Of a stretch of 17,859 nucleotides of DNA, positions 1 through 7,256 are shown piece after piece; within the stretch, counting starts at the first letter, position 1, and every line of letters starts with the position of its first letter. The notes under the pieces are model-generated. The model was not told where the DNA came from and searched no databases. It saw only the letters and a list, made by a program, of their open reading frames with translations. Source of the stretch: an uncultured Clostridia bacterium (lineage in GTDB: Bacteria > Bacillota > Clostridia > Oscillospirales > Ruminococcaceae); assembly GCA_937901805.1 (NCBI GenBank), contig CALDJI010000328.1, forward strand, positions 1 to 17,859. Direction: 5' to 3'. The position numbers were made by a program, and so were the translations under genes.

Positions 1-448
1 AGCCCGGATTGGCAATTACCTGAGCGGACTTGACCGCGTCCCCGGTGATTTCCGGGATCGAATAGACAGCGTGAGAATGTGCTTCGGGGTGCTGATAGCT
101 GCCATGGTACCACTGCTGATAGTCCGCCTCCTCATGCAGGCGGAAATCCGCGCCCAAATCAATCAGGAGCCTGCCTTTGGCAAGGCATTTGACCGCAAGC
201 TGTTCCGACACGCCGTGCGGAACCGAGGCAAATACCACATCGCACTGATCAATGACGGTATCTTCATCCACCAGAACGTCGTCGTTGATCTGATACAATG
301 CCGGATAGATTTCGCTGATGGGTTTCCCCTCAAAACTCACCGAGCACAGCGCAGTAATCTTTGCCTTTGGGTGGCCGAGCAGCAGACGGATGAGCTCCAC
401 GCCCGCATACCCGGTCGCCCCGATAATCCCTACTTTCACAGTTTGCAT
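1..448 (-). CDS. argC: N-acetyl-gamma-glutamyl-phosphate reductase, N-terminal part (cut by window edge)
   Basis: ArgC makes N-acetylglutamate semialdehyde from N-acetylglutamyl phosphate with NADPH, the third step of arginine synthesis, in the cytoplasm. The translation starts MQTVKVGIIGATGYAGVELI, which carries the Rossmann dinucleotide-binding motif GATGYAG at about residues 10-16. The visible part ends in ANPG, just before the catalytic Cys of the family motif NPGCYPT, so the active site lies beyond the left edge. About 149 codons are present, against roughly 345 in the family. The ATG at 448 is preceded by GAGGGAG at good spacing. The gene follows argH after 42 bases and is the third member of the argG-argH-argC operon. 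No defect is visible in the part seen. Confidence 0.95.
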   Translation of the reverse strand, partial: MQTVKVGIIGATGYAGVELIRLLLGHPKAKITALCSVSFEGKPISEIYPALYQINDDVLVDEDTVIDQCDVVFASVPHGVSEQLAVKCLAKGRLLIDLGADFRLHEEADYQQWYHGSYQHPEAHSHAVYSIPEITGDAVKSAQVIANPG

Positions 449-490
449 GTATTCTCCCTCATTCCCAGTCAATTCCAATCATTTAACCGT

Positions 491-1876
491 TTATTTTCCT
501 AAAAAATCCAGAACCTCTTTGATATGGGCCTGCACCATCTCCGGCGCCGGACCTCCCGGCGCCTTCCTGCCGCTGACACAGGTATTCAGGTGGATCGCCT
601 GATAAATATCTTCCTCAAAGACCGGGCTGAGCGCCTGATAATCTTCCAAGGAGAGTTCCTCCAAAACCGTATTTTTTCGGATACAGAGCGCTACCAGCTG
701 CCCGGTAATCTTGTAGGCATCCCGGAACGCGACGCCTTTTTTGGTAAGGTAATCCGCGCAGTCGGTTGCGTTAATAAAGCCCTTTGCCGCCGCTTTCCTC
801 ATATTTTCCGGGAGTACTTTCATGGTCTGTACCATCGGGATTACTGTGATAAGGCAGATTTTCGCCGTATCAATGGCGTCGAACACCGCCTCTTTATCCT
901 CCTGCATATCCTTATTATAGGCGAGAGGCAGCCCCTTCATCATAGTCAGCAGGGTCATCAGATCCCCATAGACTCGGCCAGTCTTTCCACGGATGAGTTC
1001 GGTAATATCCGGGTTCTTTTTCTGTGGCATAATGGAAGAACCGGTCGCATAGGCGTCATCGAGTTCTACAAATTGAAACTCCCAGCTGCACCAGAGCACC
1101 ACTTCCTCAGAGAAACTGGAGAGGTGCATCATCAGGATAGACAGCGCGCCGGCCAGTTCAATCATGAAATCCCTGTCCGAGACCCCATCCAGGCTGTTTT
1201 TTGTAATGGAGTGAAAACCGAGCAGATCGCAGACCATCTGGCGGTCAATTGGATACGTCGTGGAGGCAAGCGCCCCGCTGCCAAGCGGCATTTCCAGAGT
1301 GCGGCCTTTGGCATCCTCCAGCCGGGCGATATCCCGGCGGAGCATTTCCGCATACGCCATCAGGTGATGGGCGAAGGTAATCGGCTGCGCCCGCTGCAAG
1401 TGCGTGTACCCCGGCATAACAGTATGCAGATTTTCCTGCGCCTTTTCACAGAGGGTCTTGAGGAATTCCCGAATCAGGGGGATGAGCTCATCAATCTGGT
1501 CGGCGACATACATCCTGTCGTCTAAAGCCACCTGATCGTTGCGGCTCCTTGCCGTATGCAGGCGCTTGCCCGCCGTACCAATCCGTTTTGTCAGTTCCGC
1601 CTCCACAAACATGTGGATATCCTCCGCCTCCATATCAATGGGAAGGGCGCCCGACGTGATATCCGCTTGAATCGACTGCAATCCCTGGATAATCTCCCGG
1701 GCGTCTTCCTGCGGGATAATGCCCTGTTTGCCCAGCATGGTGGCATGGGCGATACTTCCCCGGATATCCTGCTCAAACATCCGGCAGTCAAAGGGGATGG
1801 AGGAATTGAAATCGTTCACTCTGGTATCAATCTGTTTGGAGAACCTGCCGGCCCACATCATTTTTTTCTCGCTCAT
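491..1876 (-). CDS. argH: Argininosuccinate lyase
   Basis: ArgH splits argininosuccinate into arginine and fumarate, the last step of arginine synthesis; it is a cytoplasmic homotetramer of the fumarase/aspartase superfamily. Family motifs are present: HTARSRNDQ at residues 107-115, GYTHLQRAQP at 156-165 with the conserved His159, and the signature GSSIMPQKKNPD at 279-290 with the catalytic Ser281 on its mobile loop. The length of 461 residues is normal. I chose the ATG at 1876, which has AAGGCGG nine bases upstream. An in-frame TTG at 1885 would add three residues but sits directly on that ribosome binding site. The gene lies between argG (102-base gap holding a hairpin) and argC. Confidence 0.97.
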   Translation of the reverse strand: MSEKKMMWAGRFSKQIDTRVNDFNSSIPFDCRMFEQDIRGSIAHATMLGKQGIIPQEDAREIIQGLQSIQADITSGALPIDMEAEDIHMFVEAELTKRIGTAGKRLHTARSRNDQVALDDRMYVADQIDELIPLIREFLKTLCEKAQENLHTVMPGYTHLQRAQPITFAHHLMAYAEMLRRDIARLEDAKGRTLEMPLGSGALASTTYPIDRQMVCDLLGFHSITKNSLDGVSDRDFMIELAGALSILMMHLSSFSEEVVLWCSWEFQFVELDDAYATGSSIMPQKKNPDITELIRGKTGRVYGDLMTLLTMMKGLPLAYNKDMQEDKEAVFDAIDTAKICLITVIPMVQTMKVLPENMRKAAAKGFINATDCADYLTKKGVAFRDAYKITGQLVALCIRKNTVLEELSLEDYQALSPVFEEDIYQAIHLNTCVSGRKAPGGPAPEMVQAHIKEVLDFLGK

Positions 1877-1927
1877 CTGCCGCAACCGCCTTTATCAAAA
1901 TCAAAGTATCCCTGATAAAACAGGATC

Positions 1928-1959
1928 CGGGGGAACCCTGCCGATATGCGGTTCCCCCG
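1928..1959 (-). other. Intercistronic hairpin between argG and argH
   Basis: A perfect 10-base-pair inverted repeat, CGGGGGAACC (1928-1937) and GGTTCCCCCG (1950-1959), with a 12-base loop lies in the argG-argH gap. On the minus strand it is followed by GATCCTGTTTTATC, with only four T in a row, so it is at best a weak terminator. It may act as a partial terminator, an mRNA stabiliser for argG, or a processing site. The stem is seen directly; the role is inference. Confidence 0.55.
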
Positions 1960-1978
1960 TTCCTTTTTCAGGATGTTT

Positions 1979-3208
1979 TTATTGGTTTTCGCCGCGTTTT
2001 TCATCCAGCAAGGCCTTGACCTTGATGGGAAGGCCAAAGAGGTTGATGAAGCCCGCAGAATCATTCTGGTTATAGTTGTCATCCTCGCCAAAGCTTGCCG
2101 TTTCCTCATCATAGAGGGTATAGGGGCTGGTAACGCCGGCGTTGATCACATTGCCTTTATAGAGTTTGAGTTTTACTTCGCCGGTGCAGTGTTTTTCCGT
2201 CTCATCCACAAATGCGGAAAGCGCTTCCCTGAGCGGGGTATACCACTGGCCGTTATAGAGGATATCCGCAAACTTGAGGGCAACCTGCTGTTTGAAATGC
2301 TGGGTTTCCTTATCTACGCAGATGGTTTCGAGGATATCATGCGCCTCATAGAGGATGGTGCCGCCCGGAGTTTCATAGACGCCCCTGGATTTCATGCCGA
2401 CCAGCCGGTTTTCCACAATATCTGCAAGGCCGATCCCGTTTTCCCCTCCGAGTTTGTTGAGCTTCTGGATCAAGGTGACGCCGTCCATTTTTTCCCCGTT
2501 CAGGGAAACCGGGATTCCCTTTTCAAACCCAATGGTAATATAGGTTGGTTTATCCGGAGCCTGTTCCGGGGAAACTCCCATTTCCAGGAAGCCCTCTTTA
2601 TTATACTGCGGCTCGTTTGCCGGATCCTCCAGATCCAAGCCCTCATGGGAGAGGTGCCAGAGGTTTTTATCCTTGGAGTAATTGGTCTCCCTGGTCAGTT
2701 TGATAGGCACGTTTTTGGCAATCGCATAGTCGATCTCCTCGTCCCTGGATTTGAGTTCCCAGGTTCTCCAGGGGGCGATGATCGGCATAGTCGGTGCAAA
2801 CGCCTTGATCGCGAGTTCAAACCGCACCTGATCGTTGCCCTTTCCCGTACAGCCATGGACAATGGCGTCCACATTCTCTTTTTTTGCAATTTCCACCAGG
2901 CGTTTGCCGATAATCGGCCGCGCAAATGCTGTCCCAAGAAGATATTTCCCCTCATAAACTGCACCGGCTTTCAAAGAAGGGAAAATCACATCGTTCACGA
3001 GTTCCTCTTTGAGATCCTCAATGTAAAGTTTGGAAGCCCCCGTTTTGACTGCCTTTTCTTCCAGGCCGTCGAGTTCCGCCTCCTGCCCGACGTCCGCCGC
3101 TACCGCAACGACTTCGCATCCATAATGATCTTTGAGCCAGGGGATAATAATCGATGTGTCCAGACCGCCGGAGTAGGCCAGCAGTACTTTGTTGTATTTC
3201 TTTTCCAT
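1979..3208 (-). CDS. argG: Argininosuccinate synthase
   Basis: ArgG joins citrulline and aspartate, using ATP, to make argininosuccinate in the cytoplasm. The N-terminal nucleotide-binding P-loop AYSGGLDTS is at residues 11-19 and the second signature, [13 protein letters not shown], is at about 119-131. The length of 409 residues is typical. I chose the ATG at 3208 because AGGAGG lies eight bases upstream; an in-frame upstream ATG at 3235 would place that site inside the gene. It is the first gene of the argG-argH-argC operon, preceded by a sigma-A promoter at 3262-3289 and an ARG-box-like site at 3297-3314. Arginine repression by an ArgR/AhrC protein is therefore likely. Confidence 0.97.
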   Translation of the reverse strand: MEKKYNKVLLAYSGGLDTSIIIPWLKDHYGCEVVAVAADVGQEAELDGLEEKAVKTGASKLYIEDLKEELVNDVIFPSLKAGAVYEGKYLLGTAFARPIIGKRLVEIAKKENVDAIVHGCTGKGNDQVRFELAIKAFAPTMPIIAPWRTWELKSRDEEIDYAIAKNVPIKLTRETNYSKDKNLWHLSHEGLDLEDPANEPQYNKEGFLEMGVSPEQAPDKPTYITIGFEKGIPVSLNGEKMDGVTLIQKLNKLGGENGIGLADIVENRLVGMKSRGVYETPGGTILYEAHDILETICVDKETQHFKQQVALKFADILYNGQWYTPLREALSAFVDETEKHCTGEVKLKLYKGNVINAGVTSPYTLYDEETASFGEDDNYNQNDSAGFINLFGLPIKVKALLDEKRGENQ

Positions 3209-3261
3209 TGTCCATGCCTCCTGAGAATCTATCATGAATTTTTTTGCTTTCTGTATTTATA

Positions 3262-3289
3262 ATTATACATTCAGTTTAAGAAAAATCAA
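3262..3289 (-). promoter_or_regulatory. Sigma-A type promoter of the argGHC operon
   Basis: On the minus strand TTGATT (3289-3284) and TATAAT (3267-3262) are separated by 16 bases. The -10 box is a perfect consensus. Transcription would begin near 3255, giving a leader of about 47 bases before the argG start. It lies in a very AT-rich spacer, so chance matches are possible, but position and orientation fit. Confidence 0.7.
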
Positions 3290-3296
3290 GCTTTTT

Positions 3297-3314
3297 TATG
3301 AATAAATATTCTAC
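3297..3314. promoter_or_regulatory. ARG-box-like operator upstream of argG
   Basis: The 18 bases TATGAATAAATATTCTAC match the ArgR/AhrC consensus TNTGAATWWWWATTCANW except for one half-site base (ATTCT for ATTCA). It lies just upstream of the argG -35 box. A weaker half-site (TGAAT on the minus strand, 3273-3269) overlaps the promoter spacer and -10 region; two boxes near a promoter are common in arginine regulons. The sequence match is direct; ArgR binding is inferred. Confidence 0.6.
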
Positions 3315-3472
3315 AATTTTATTTTTGAACGTTTTCACTATTTTTATCTTTTTCTCTGATTTTATCTTATAAAAACCGACTATTTATCTTTTTGGATTTC
3401 TTTATAATTTTTACCTTTAAAAGAATAATTCCAGATAAAATGAATATTTATAATATAATAATTATTCATATG

Positions 3473-3511
3473 AAACAAAAAAACATCCCCCTGTATCGTA
3501 GATACAGGGGG
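3473..3511 (-). terminator. Rho-independent terminator of the nitroreductase gene
   Basis: A perfect 11-base-pair stem (CCCCCTGTATC at 3487-3497, GATACAGGGGG at 3501-3511) has a three-base loop. On the minus strand it is followed by ATG and a run of seven T. It begins 11 bases past the nitroreductase stop codon and stops read-through towards the arg operon promoter region. Confidence 0.92.
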
Positions 3512-3522
3512 AGTGTCCAAAT

Positions 3523-4101
3523 TTATAACAGGATGTCATCCAGCTTCCTCTTGGGAACATGGTGAACCTGATTTTTATCTCGGTAATATGCTGTAGACTG
3601 GCCTTCTCCCAGTTCCTCCAAAACAATTTTTTCGTCCGGGACGCCGAGTGCCAGAATCATCATTGGGACATAGCGTTCTTCCAAACCGAGATCGCGCGCC
3701 AGATCTCCCGGGACAAAATTGCGGATCATGATGCCGCCATATCCCGCTTCTACCGCCGCAAGCAGGATTGTTTGGGAAACGATCCCCACGTCTACCAGAA
3801 AACGCTCGGTATTAGACGCCACCTGTTTATCCTGTACGACAATAATATAGGCGGACGGGCGTTCCCCCTGTGCAGGGCCGTCATAATCTTTCAGCAGGCG
3901 TGCCCATTTGGTATGGGCAAAAATGACGTGATTGCTCTGTTCCTCATTGGACAGCAGATAACGGAATGGCTGCAGGTTAATGCTGGACGCCGTCAACCGC
4001 GCAGCGTTGACAAACCCCTTGAGCTGATGGGCCGGAATATGCTCATGTTCCCTGTATTTCCGATAGCTTCTGTTTTTCTTTACCAATTCCAGGATATCCA
4101 T
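3523..4101 (-). CDS. Nitroreductase family protein (FMN-dependent oxidoreductase)
   Basis: Members of this family use FMN and NAD(P)H to reduce nitro compounds, quinones or flavins in the cytoplasm; the substrate cannot be told from sequence. The N-terminal RSYRKY (residues 11-16) fits the family's FMN phosphate-binding Arg motif, and SSINLQPFRY (39-48) fits the conserved S-x-x-N-x-Q-P region. GGIMIRNF and the late ALGVPDE segment also match the fold. Length is 192 residues, usual for the short subgroup. I chose the ATG at 4101 because AGGAG lies eight bases upstream; the longer frame to 4143 starts in the likely promoter. It has its own promoter and terminator, so it is probably a single-gene transcript. 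Confidence 0.88.
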   Translation of the reverse strand: MDILELVKKNRSYRKYREHEHIPAHQLKGFVNAARLTASSINLQPFRYLLSNEEQSNHVIFAHTKWARLLKDYDGPAQGERPSAYIIVVQDKQVASNTERFLVDVGIVSQTILLAAVEAGYGGIMIRNFVPGDLARDLGLEERYVPMMILALGVPDEKIVLEELGEGQSTAYYRDKNQVHHVPKRKLDDILL

Positions 4102-4123
4102 ATACCCCACTCCTTTCTTTTTT

Positions 4124-4132
4124 ATTTTAACA
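4124..4132 (-). promoter_or_regulatory. Extended -10 promoter of the nitroreductase gene
   Basis: The minus strand carries TGTTAAAAT (4132-4124), an extended -10 element of the form TGnTAnAAT. No good -35 box lies 16-18 bases upstream. Transcription would start near 4117, only about 16 bases before the chosen ATG. This supports the shorter reading frame. Confidence 0.5.
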
Positions 4133-4271
4133 TATTTCCTCATTTACAGCTATCTGAATCTCAAATTCCACAAAATTACATAAAATGGAATATCAGAAAA
4201 ATTATTACATAATATTTAGCAGTTTGCCCAATTTTTTTTACGAATCCTATGCTTACTACAAGCGTTTCTTA

Positions 4272-4280
4272 TGGTATAAT
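4272..4280 (+). promoter_or_regulatory. Extended -10 promoter of the small-protein/flavin reductase unit
   Basis: The plus strand has TGGTATAAT, a perfect extended -10 box. The -35 region is poor. A transcript would start near 4287 and carry a leader of about 145 bases before the ATG at 4432. The rest of the 4102-4431 gap holds AT-rich sequence, the divergent minus promoter at 4124-4132 and the short reading frame listed separately. Confidence 0.6.
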
Positions 4281-4297
4281 AACTGCATAGCAGTGGC

Positions 4298-4417
4298 ATG
4301 ACGCTGTTGATATCCATCCTTTTGAAGCAGGGCATCTCTCGTGGGGAGAAGATATTTCGCGGCATGGGTAATCATCCAGATTATGAAAGAGCCTATCAAA
4401 CACTGGAATTCAAATGA
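4298..4417 (+). CDS. Possible 39-codon leader peptide or gene remnant
   Basis: An open frame begins MTLLISILLKQGISRGEK and ends at TGA 4415-4417. It lies inside the leader transcribed from the extended -10 box at 4272-4280. Its stop overlaps an in-frame ATG (4414) of the next gene as ATGA, the arrangement used for translational coupling. Against it: no ribosome binding site is visible before the ATG, and the peptide resembles nothing I recognise. A neighbouring frame starting at 4291 is also open for 26 codons before a TAA, so this may instead be a decayed, frameshifted gene end or untranslated leader. Low confidence. Confidence 0.2.
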   Translation: MTLLISILLKQGISRGEKIFRGMGNHPDYERAYQTLEFK

Positions 4418-4431
4418 AAAGAGGAATACCA

Positions 4432-4620
4432 ATGAAAAAAAGCACTGTTTTCCTGCTTTCCCTAGTCAGTCTACTTTCCGGAGTCTTGCTCGGGTTCCTG
4501 CTTGTCCCCACTAAAAACGGCATACGGATTGTGGGGAGCATTTCCAGTACAGAAAAGACAGACAAAGACCGGCCGGACAAGTGGGAGGATCTCTCTTTTT
4601 ATAAAGAAGAGGAAGATTAG
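4432..4620 (+). CDS. Small single-pass membrane or secreted protein, unknown function
   Basis: A 62-residue protein starts MKKSTVFLLSLVSLLSGVLL. A short positive N-terminus precedes one hydrophobic segment at about residues 5-23, then VPTKNGIRIVG and a charged, acidic C-terminal tail ending in KEEED. This looks like an uncleaved signal anchor with the tail outside the membrane; there is no lipobox cysteine. I chose the ATG at 4432, preceded by AGAGGA at seven bases, over the in-frame ATG at 4414. It lies 52 bases upstream of the flavin reductase-like gene with no terminator between, so they probably share a transcript. I do not recognise the family. Confidence 0.6.
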   Translation: MKKSTVFLLSLVSLLSGVLLGFLLVPTKNGIRIVGSISSTEKTDKDRPDKWEDLSFYKEEED

Positions 4621-4672
4621 CGGCAGTTCACGAATCACTTTTTAGAAGCTTTTTTCGAGGAGGTAAATTGTT

Positions 4673-5212
4673 ATGTCAACCTTTTTTGAAATGAATCCAA
4701 AACACTTTGATTACAATGTATTCCGTTTAATCGGGGACAAATGGGGCCTGCTTAGCGCCAAAAAAGAAAGCGAATTTAATATGATGACCGTAAGCTGGGG
4801 AACATTCGGGGTGTTGTGGGGAAAAAACATTGTCAATGTGTTTGTCCGCCCTCAGCGGTATACCTATGAATTTATTGAAAACAGCGACACCTTTACTCTC
4901 TGCTTTTTTGACGAGAATTACCACAAATCCATGGAAACGGCAGGACGGATTTCCGGAAGAGATTTTGACAAGGTAAAGGAATGCGGATTTACCCCCATCA
5001 TTGATGGGGATGCCGTCTATTATGAAGAGGCAAAGTATGTCTTTATCTGCCGGAAACTCTATCGGGATGCTTTTCACCCTGAACAGTTTACTGACAAGTC
5101 CATCCCTGATTCCGTTTATACGGCCAAAGACTATCATATTTCTTACGTAGGAGAGATCGAACGAATCCTTGTCCGCAGGGAAGAAGAAAAGATAGATAAC
5201 ATTCTATTATAG
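4673..5212 (+). CDS. Flavin reductase-like (FMN-binding split barrel) protein
   Basis: The 179-residue protein fits the flavin reductase-like domain family, whose members bind FMN and act as NAD(P)H:flavin reductases or redox proteins. Supporting segments are the early NMMTVSWGTFGVLWGK stretch (about residues 36-51), where the family has the flavin-contacting T-(V/A)-S/N-W region, then VNVFVRPQRYTYEFIE and the FTLCFFDE strand. A clear GGAGG lies nine bases before the ATG. The gene ends just before the bidirectional terminator at 5225-5259. Its substrate is unknown; the nearby nitroreductase is on the opposite strand, so a functional pairing is speculative. Confidence 0.85.
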   Translation: MSTFFEMNPKHFDYNVFRLIGDKWGLLSAKKESEFNMMTVSWGTFGVLWGKNIVNVFVRPQRYTYEFIENSDTFTLCFFDENYHKSMETAGRISGRDFDKVKECGFTPIIDGDAVYYEEAKYVFICRKLYRDAFHPEQFTDKSIPDSVYTAKDYHISYVGEIERILVRREEEKIDNILL

Positions 5213-5224
5213 TGAAAAGCATAG

Positions 5225-5259
5225 AAAAACAGCGCTGCAAAATTTGCAGCGCTGTTTTT
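5225..5259. terminator. Bidirectional terminator between convergent genes
   Basis: A perfect 17-base inverted repeat (5225-5241 and 5243-5259) has the core ACAGCGCTGCAAA. One arm begins with five A and the other ends in a T run, so it works in both directions. It lies between the stop codons of the flavin reductase-like gene (plus) and the DUF47 gene (minus) and can serve both. Confidence 0.93.
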
Positions 5260-5263
5260 TGTT

Positions 5264-5890
5264 TTATGAATTTTTCATGATAACGCTCTCTATGACTTTT
5301 GCGACATCCTCACAGGATTTGCTGCAACGTTCAAAACGTCCGAATATCTCTGTCCAGACAATCACTTCCATTGGATCCGCTGAACCATCATACAGGTTAT
5401 AAATTGCCTTGGTATATAAAGCATCCGCCTGCTCCCTCATGGTATGAATCGAAACAATATCATCATGCACCGTCTGAGATTTCCGGAAATGCTTAAACTC
5501 CACAACCGCCTTATGCATAGCGGTACAGCAATCAAAAATCGTATTGGCGAAGGTCAGCGCCTCCGGACGCGGATTCTTGACATGGAACATATAGAAACTG
5601 GTCATTGTTTCATCAATATGATCCGTCACTTCATCCAGCTGATGCGCCAGTTCCAGGATATCTTCCCGATCAATCGGCGTAATGAACTCTTTTGCCAACA
5701 TCTGCATCATCTCATGCTTTTCATCATCGGCAAGCTGTTCCAGTTTATGTACAGAAAGCATCCGCTCTTCCATCTGTCCGATCTGATAATCCGAAAGCAT
5801 ATCCTGCATCAGACGGGATGCTGCACTTGAGTATTCCACTGCCCGTACAAATACATTAAAATACTCCTCATCTCTTTTTCCTCTTGCCAT
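5264..5890 (-). CDS. DUF47/PhoU-like protein, phosphate transporter partner
   Basis: The 208-residue, largely helical protein matches the DUF47 (PhoU-like, YkaA/TIGR00153-type) family, which usually sits beside Pit phosphate transporters and is thought to control them. Typical segments are the early FNVFVRAVEYSSAASRLM, the metal-binding-type acidic/His helix around KLEQLADDEKHEMMQML, and ITPIDREDILELAHQLDEVTDHID, a strong signature of this family at about residues 70-93. AAGGAGG lies ten bases before the ATG. It follows the pit gene after 42 bases on the same strand, so the two are almost certainly co-transcribed. It is expected on the cytoplasmic side of the membrane. Confidence 0.92.
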   Translation of the reverse strand: MARGKRDEEYFNVFVRAVEYSSAASRLMQDMLSDYQIGQMEERMLSVHKLEQLADDEKHEMMQMLAKEFITPIDREDILELAHQLDEVTDHIDETMTSFYMFHVKNPRPEALTFANTIFDCCTAMHKAVVEFKHFRKSQTVHDDIVSIHTMREQADALYTKAIYNLYDGSADPMEVIVWTEIFGRFERCSKSCEDVAKVIESVIMKNS

Positions 5891-5932
5891 AAGTAAGAAT
5901 CCTCCTTAAAAAATCCCTGATATTTCACATTC

Positions 5933-6985
5933 CTAAAAGATTTTCATGAACAACATTGCCATTAAATATCCAATAAGACCGCAACCTGGGAAAGTCAACA
6001 CCCAAGTGAGAATCATTTCCTTTACCACGCCCCAATTGACAGAAGAAAGCCGCTTGGCAGCGCCAACGCCCATAATCGCAGTGGTTTTTGTATGAGTAGT
6101 ACTGACCGGAATTCCTGTAAGGGAGGAAATAAGCAGACAGCCCGCACCAGCCAGATCGGCGGAAAAGCCCTGATACTTTTCCAGCTTGACCATATCCATA
6201 CCGACCGCTTTAATAATCCGATATCCGCCAATTGAAGTTCCCAACGCCATCACTGCGGAGCAGAGGATCATCAGCCAGATAGGAATCTGGAAGCTGGTGA
6301 CTTCGCCCTGCCCCTGGGCAAGGAAGATCCCAAGCATAAAGACACCCATAAACTTCTGGCCATCCTGCGCACCGTGCATAAAAGCCATTGCAGCGCCGCC
6401 CCCAATCTGAGCATAACGGAAAAACGGCGTTGTTTTATTCCTGTTTAAGTCCCGGCAGAAGAATTCTGTCAGCCGCACTGTACCAAATCCCATTGCGAAT
6501 CCAAGAAGCGTAGAGAGAACCAGCCCATAGAGAACTTTTACCCATTCCCCGCCATTAATCCCACCAAAACCGCCATGCAGAGCAATTGCGGCGCCAGAAA
6601 TGCCGGCAATCAAGGCGTGGCTTTCGCTGGTGGGAATTCCAAACCACCATGCAGCGGTTGCCCAGGTTACAATTGCAAAAAGCGCTGCACACAGTGCAAC
6701 CAAAGCCTGGTGGGTATCTCCGCCAAAGTCCACCATATTATAGATGGTTTCTGCAACGGTTGCATTCAGCATTGTCATGACCAGGACGCCGAGAAAATTA
6801 AAAACAGCAGCCATAAATATAGCGGCTCTCGGTTTCATGGAACGAGTAGAAACACAGGTGGCAATTGCATTTGGGGCATCCGTCCAGCCATTGACCATAA
6901 TGACGCCCAGCGTCAGCAAAACCGTTATGGCCAGTGCAGGATTATGCATAATTGAACTGATAAACTCCCCCAGCGATATACTCAT
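5933..6985 (-). CDS. pit: Inorganic phosphate transporter, Pit family
   Basis: A 350-residue integral membrane protein of the Pit (PiT/PHO-4) family that imports phosphate with a cation (H+ or Na+; the sequence does not settle which). The two inverted family repeats are visible: NGWTDAPNAIATCVSTRSM at about residues 32-50, and HGAQDGQKFMG in the middle followed by GIPVSTTHTKTTAIMG near the C-terminus. About ten hydrophobic segments can be counted. The ribosome binding site is modest (AGGCAGGA before the ATG at 6985). The gene heads a two-gene operon with the DUF47 partner and has a likely extended -10 promoter at 7045-7053. Confidence 0.93.
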   Translation of the reverse strand: MSISLGEFISSIMHNPALAITVLLTLGVIMVNGWTDAPNAIATCVSTRSMKPRAAIFMAAVFNFLGVLVMTMLNATVAETIYNMVDFGGDTHQALVALCAALFAIVTWATAAWWFGIPTSESHALIAGISGAAIALHGGFGGINGGEWVKVLYGLVLSTLLGFAMGFGTVRLTEFFCRDLNRNKTTPFFRYAQIGGGAAMAFMHGAQDGQKFMGVFMLGIFLAQGQGEVTSFQIPIWLMILCSAVMALGTSIGGYRIIKAVGMDMVKLEKYQGFSADLAGAGCLLISSLTGIPVSTTHTKTTAIMGVGAAKRLSSVNWGVVKEMILTWVLTFPGCGLIGYLMAMLFMKIF

Positions 6986-7044
6986 TGTGGGTTCCTGCCT
7001 TTCTTTACAGATTCTTTTTCTTTTTCTTTCCTGAATTTAATATT

Positions 7045-7053
7045 ATTGTATCA
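7045..7053 (-). promoter_or_regulatory. Extended -10 promoter of the pit operon
   Basis: On the minus strand TGATACAAT (7053-7045) has the extended -10 form TGnTAnAAT. Seventeen bases upstream is TATGCA, a weak -35 match. A transcript would start near 7038, about 50 bases before the pit ATG. I saw no clear phosphate-regulator direct repeat. The rest of the 6986-7256 gap is AT-rich and holds a palindrome at 7139-7152 and the terminator at 7206-7248. Confidence 0.5.
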
Positions 7054-7138
7054 TAATTAGAATGGAGTGCATATTGTTTTTTTCCCTACGCTTTTCCAAA
7101 TTTCGCAATTTATTTCAAGACAATTTGCTCAAATGAAC

Positions 7139-7152
7139 AATTTCGCGAAATT
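7139..7152. repeat. 14-base perfect palindrome upstream of pit, with a near copy
   Basis: AATTTCGCGAAATT is identical to its own reverse complement. A related sequence, AAATTTCGCAATTT, lies about 40 bases away at 7098-7111, sharing the AATTTCGC half. Both lie upstream of the pit promoter and beyond the terminator of the neighbouring operon, where a dimeric regulator could bind. The palindrome is direct; the role is a guess. Confidence 0.4.
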
Positions 7153-7205
7153 TTTAAAATTCCACCGCTGTTTTTTTCAGAGAGATCCCTTGCCAGTTTC
7201 CAGAC

Positions 7206-7248
7206 AAAAAATCTCCGCAAACCATCCTCCTGGTTTACGGAGATTTTT
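7206..7248. terminator. Terminator of the three-gene operon
   Basis: A long stem pairs 7206-7224 with 7231-7248 around a six-base loop, with one mismatch (core ATCTCCGCAAACCA against TGGTTTACGGAGAT). Read on the minus strand it ends in a run of T, just after the stop codon at 7257. The opposite strand also ends in T, but no plus-strand gene precedes it. Confidence 0.9.
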
Positions 7249-7256
7249 TTCCGTTT

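Noticed and set aside
524..1525. A 333-codon open frame on the plus strand opposite argH
   Set aside because: Shadow of argH caused by its codon use; no ribosome site or family resemblance.
1946..3262. A 438-codon open frame on the plus strand opposite argG
   Set aside because: It is the antisense shadow of argG, which has full family motifs, a ribosome site and a promoter. The antisense translation has no recognisable motif.
3297..3468. tRNA, small RNA or CRISPR-like repeats in the AT-rich spacer upstream of argG
   Set aside because: No cloverleaf, no repeated units of regular spacing and no GC-rich structured core; only the promoter, the ARG-like sites and the nitroreductase terminator are supported.
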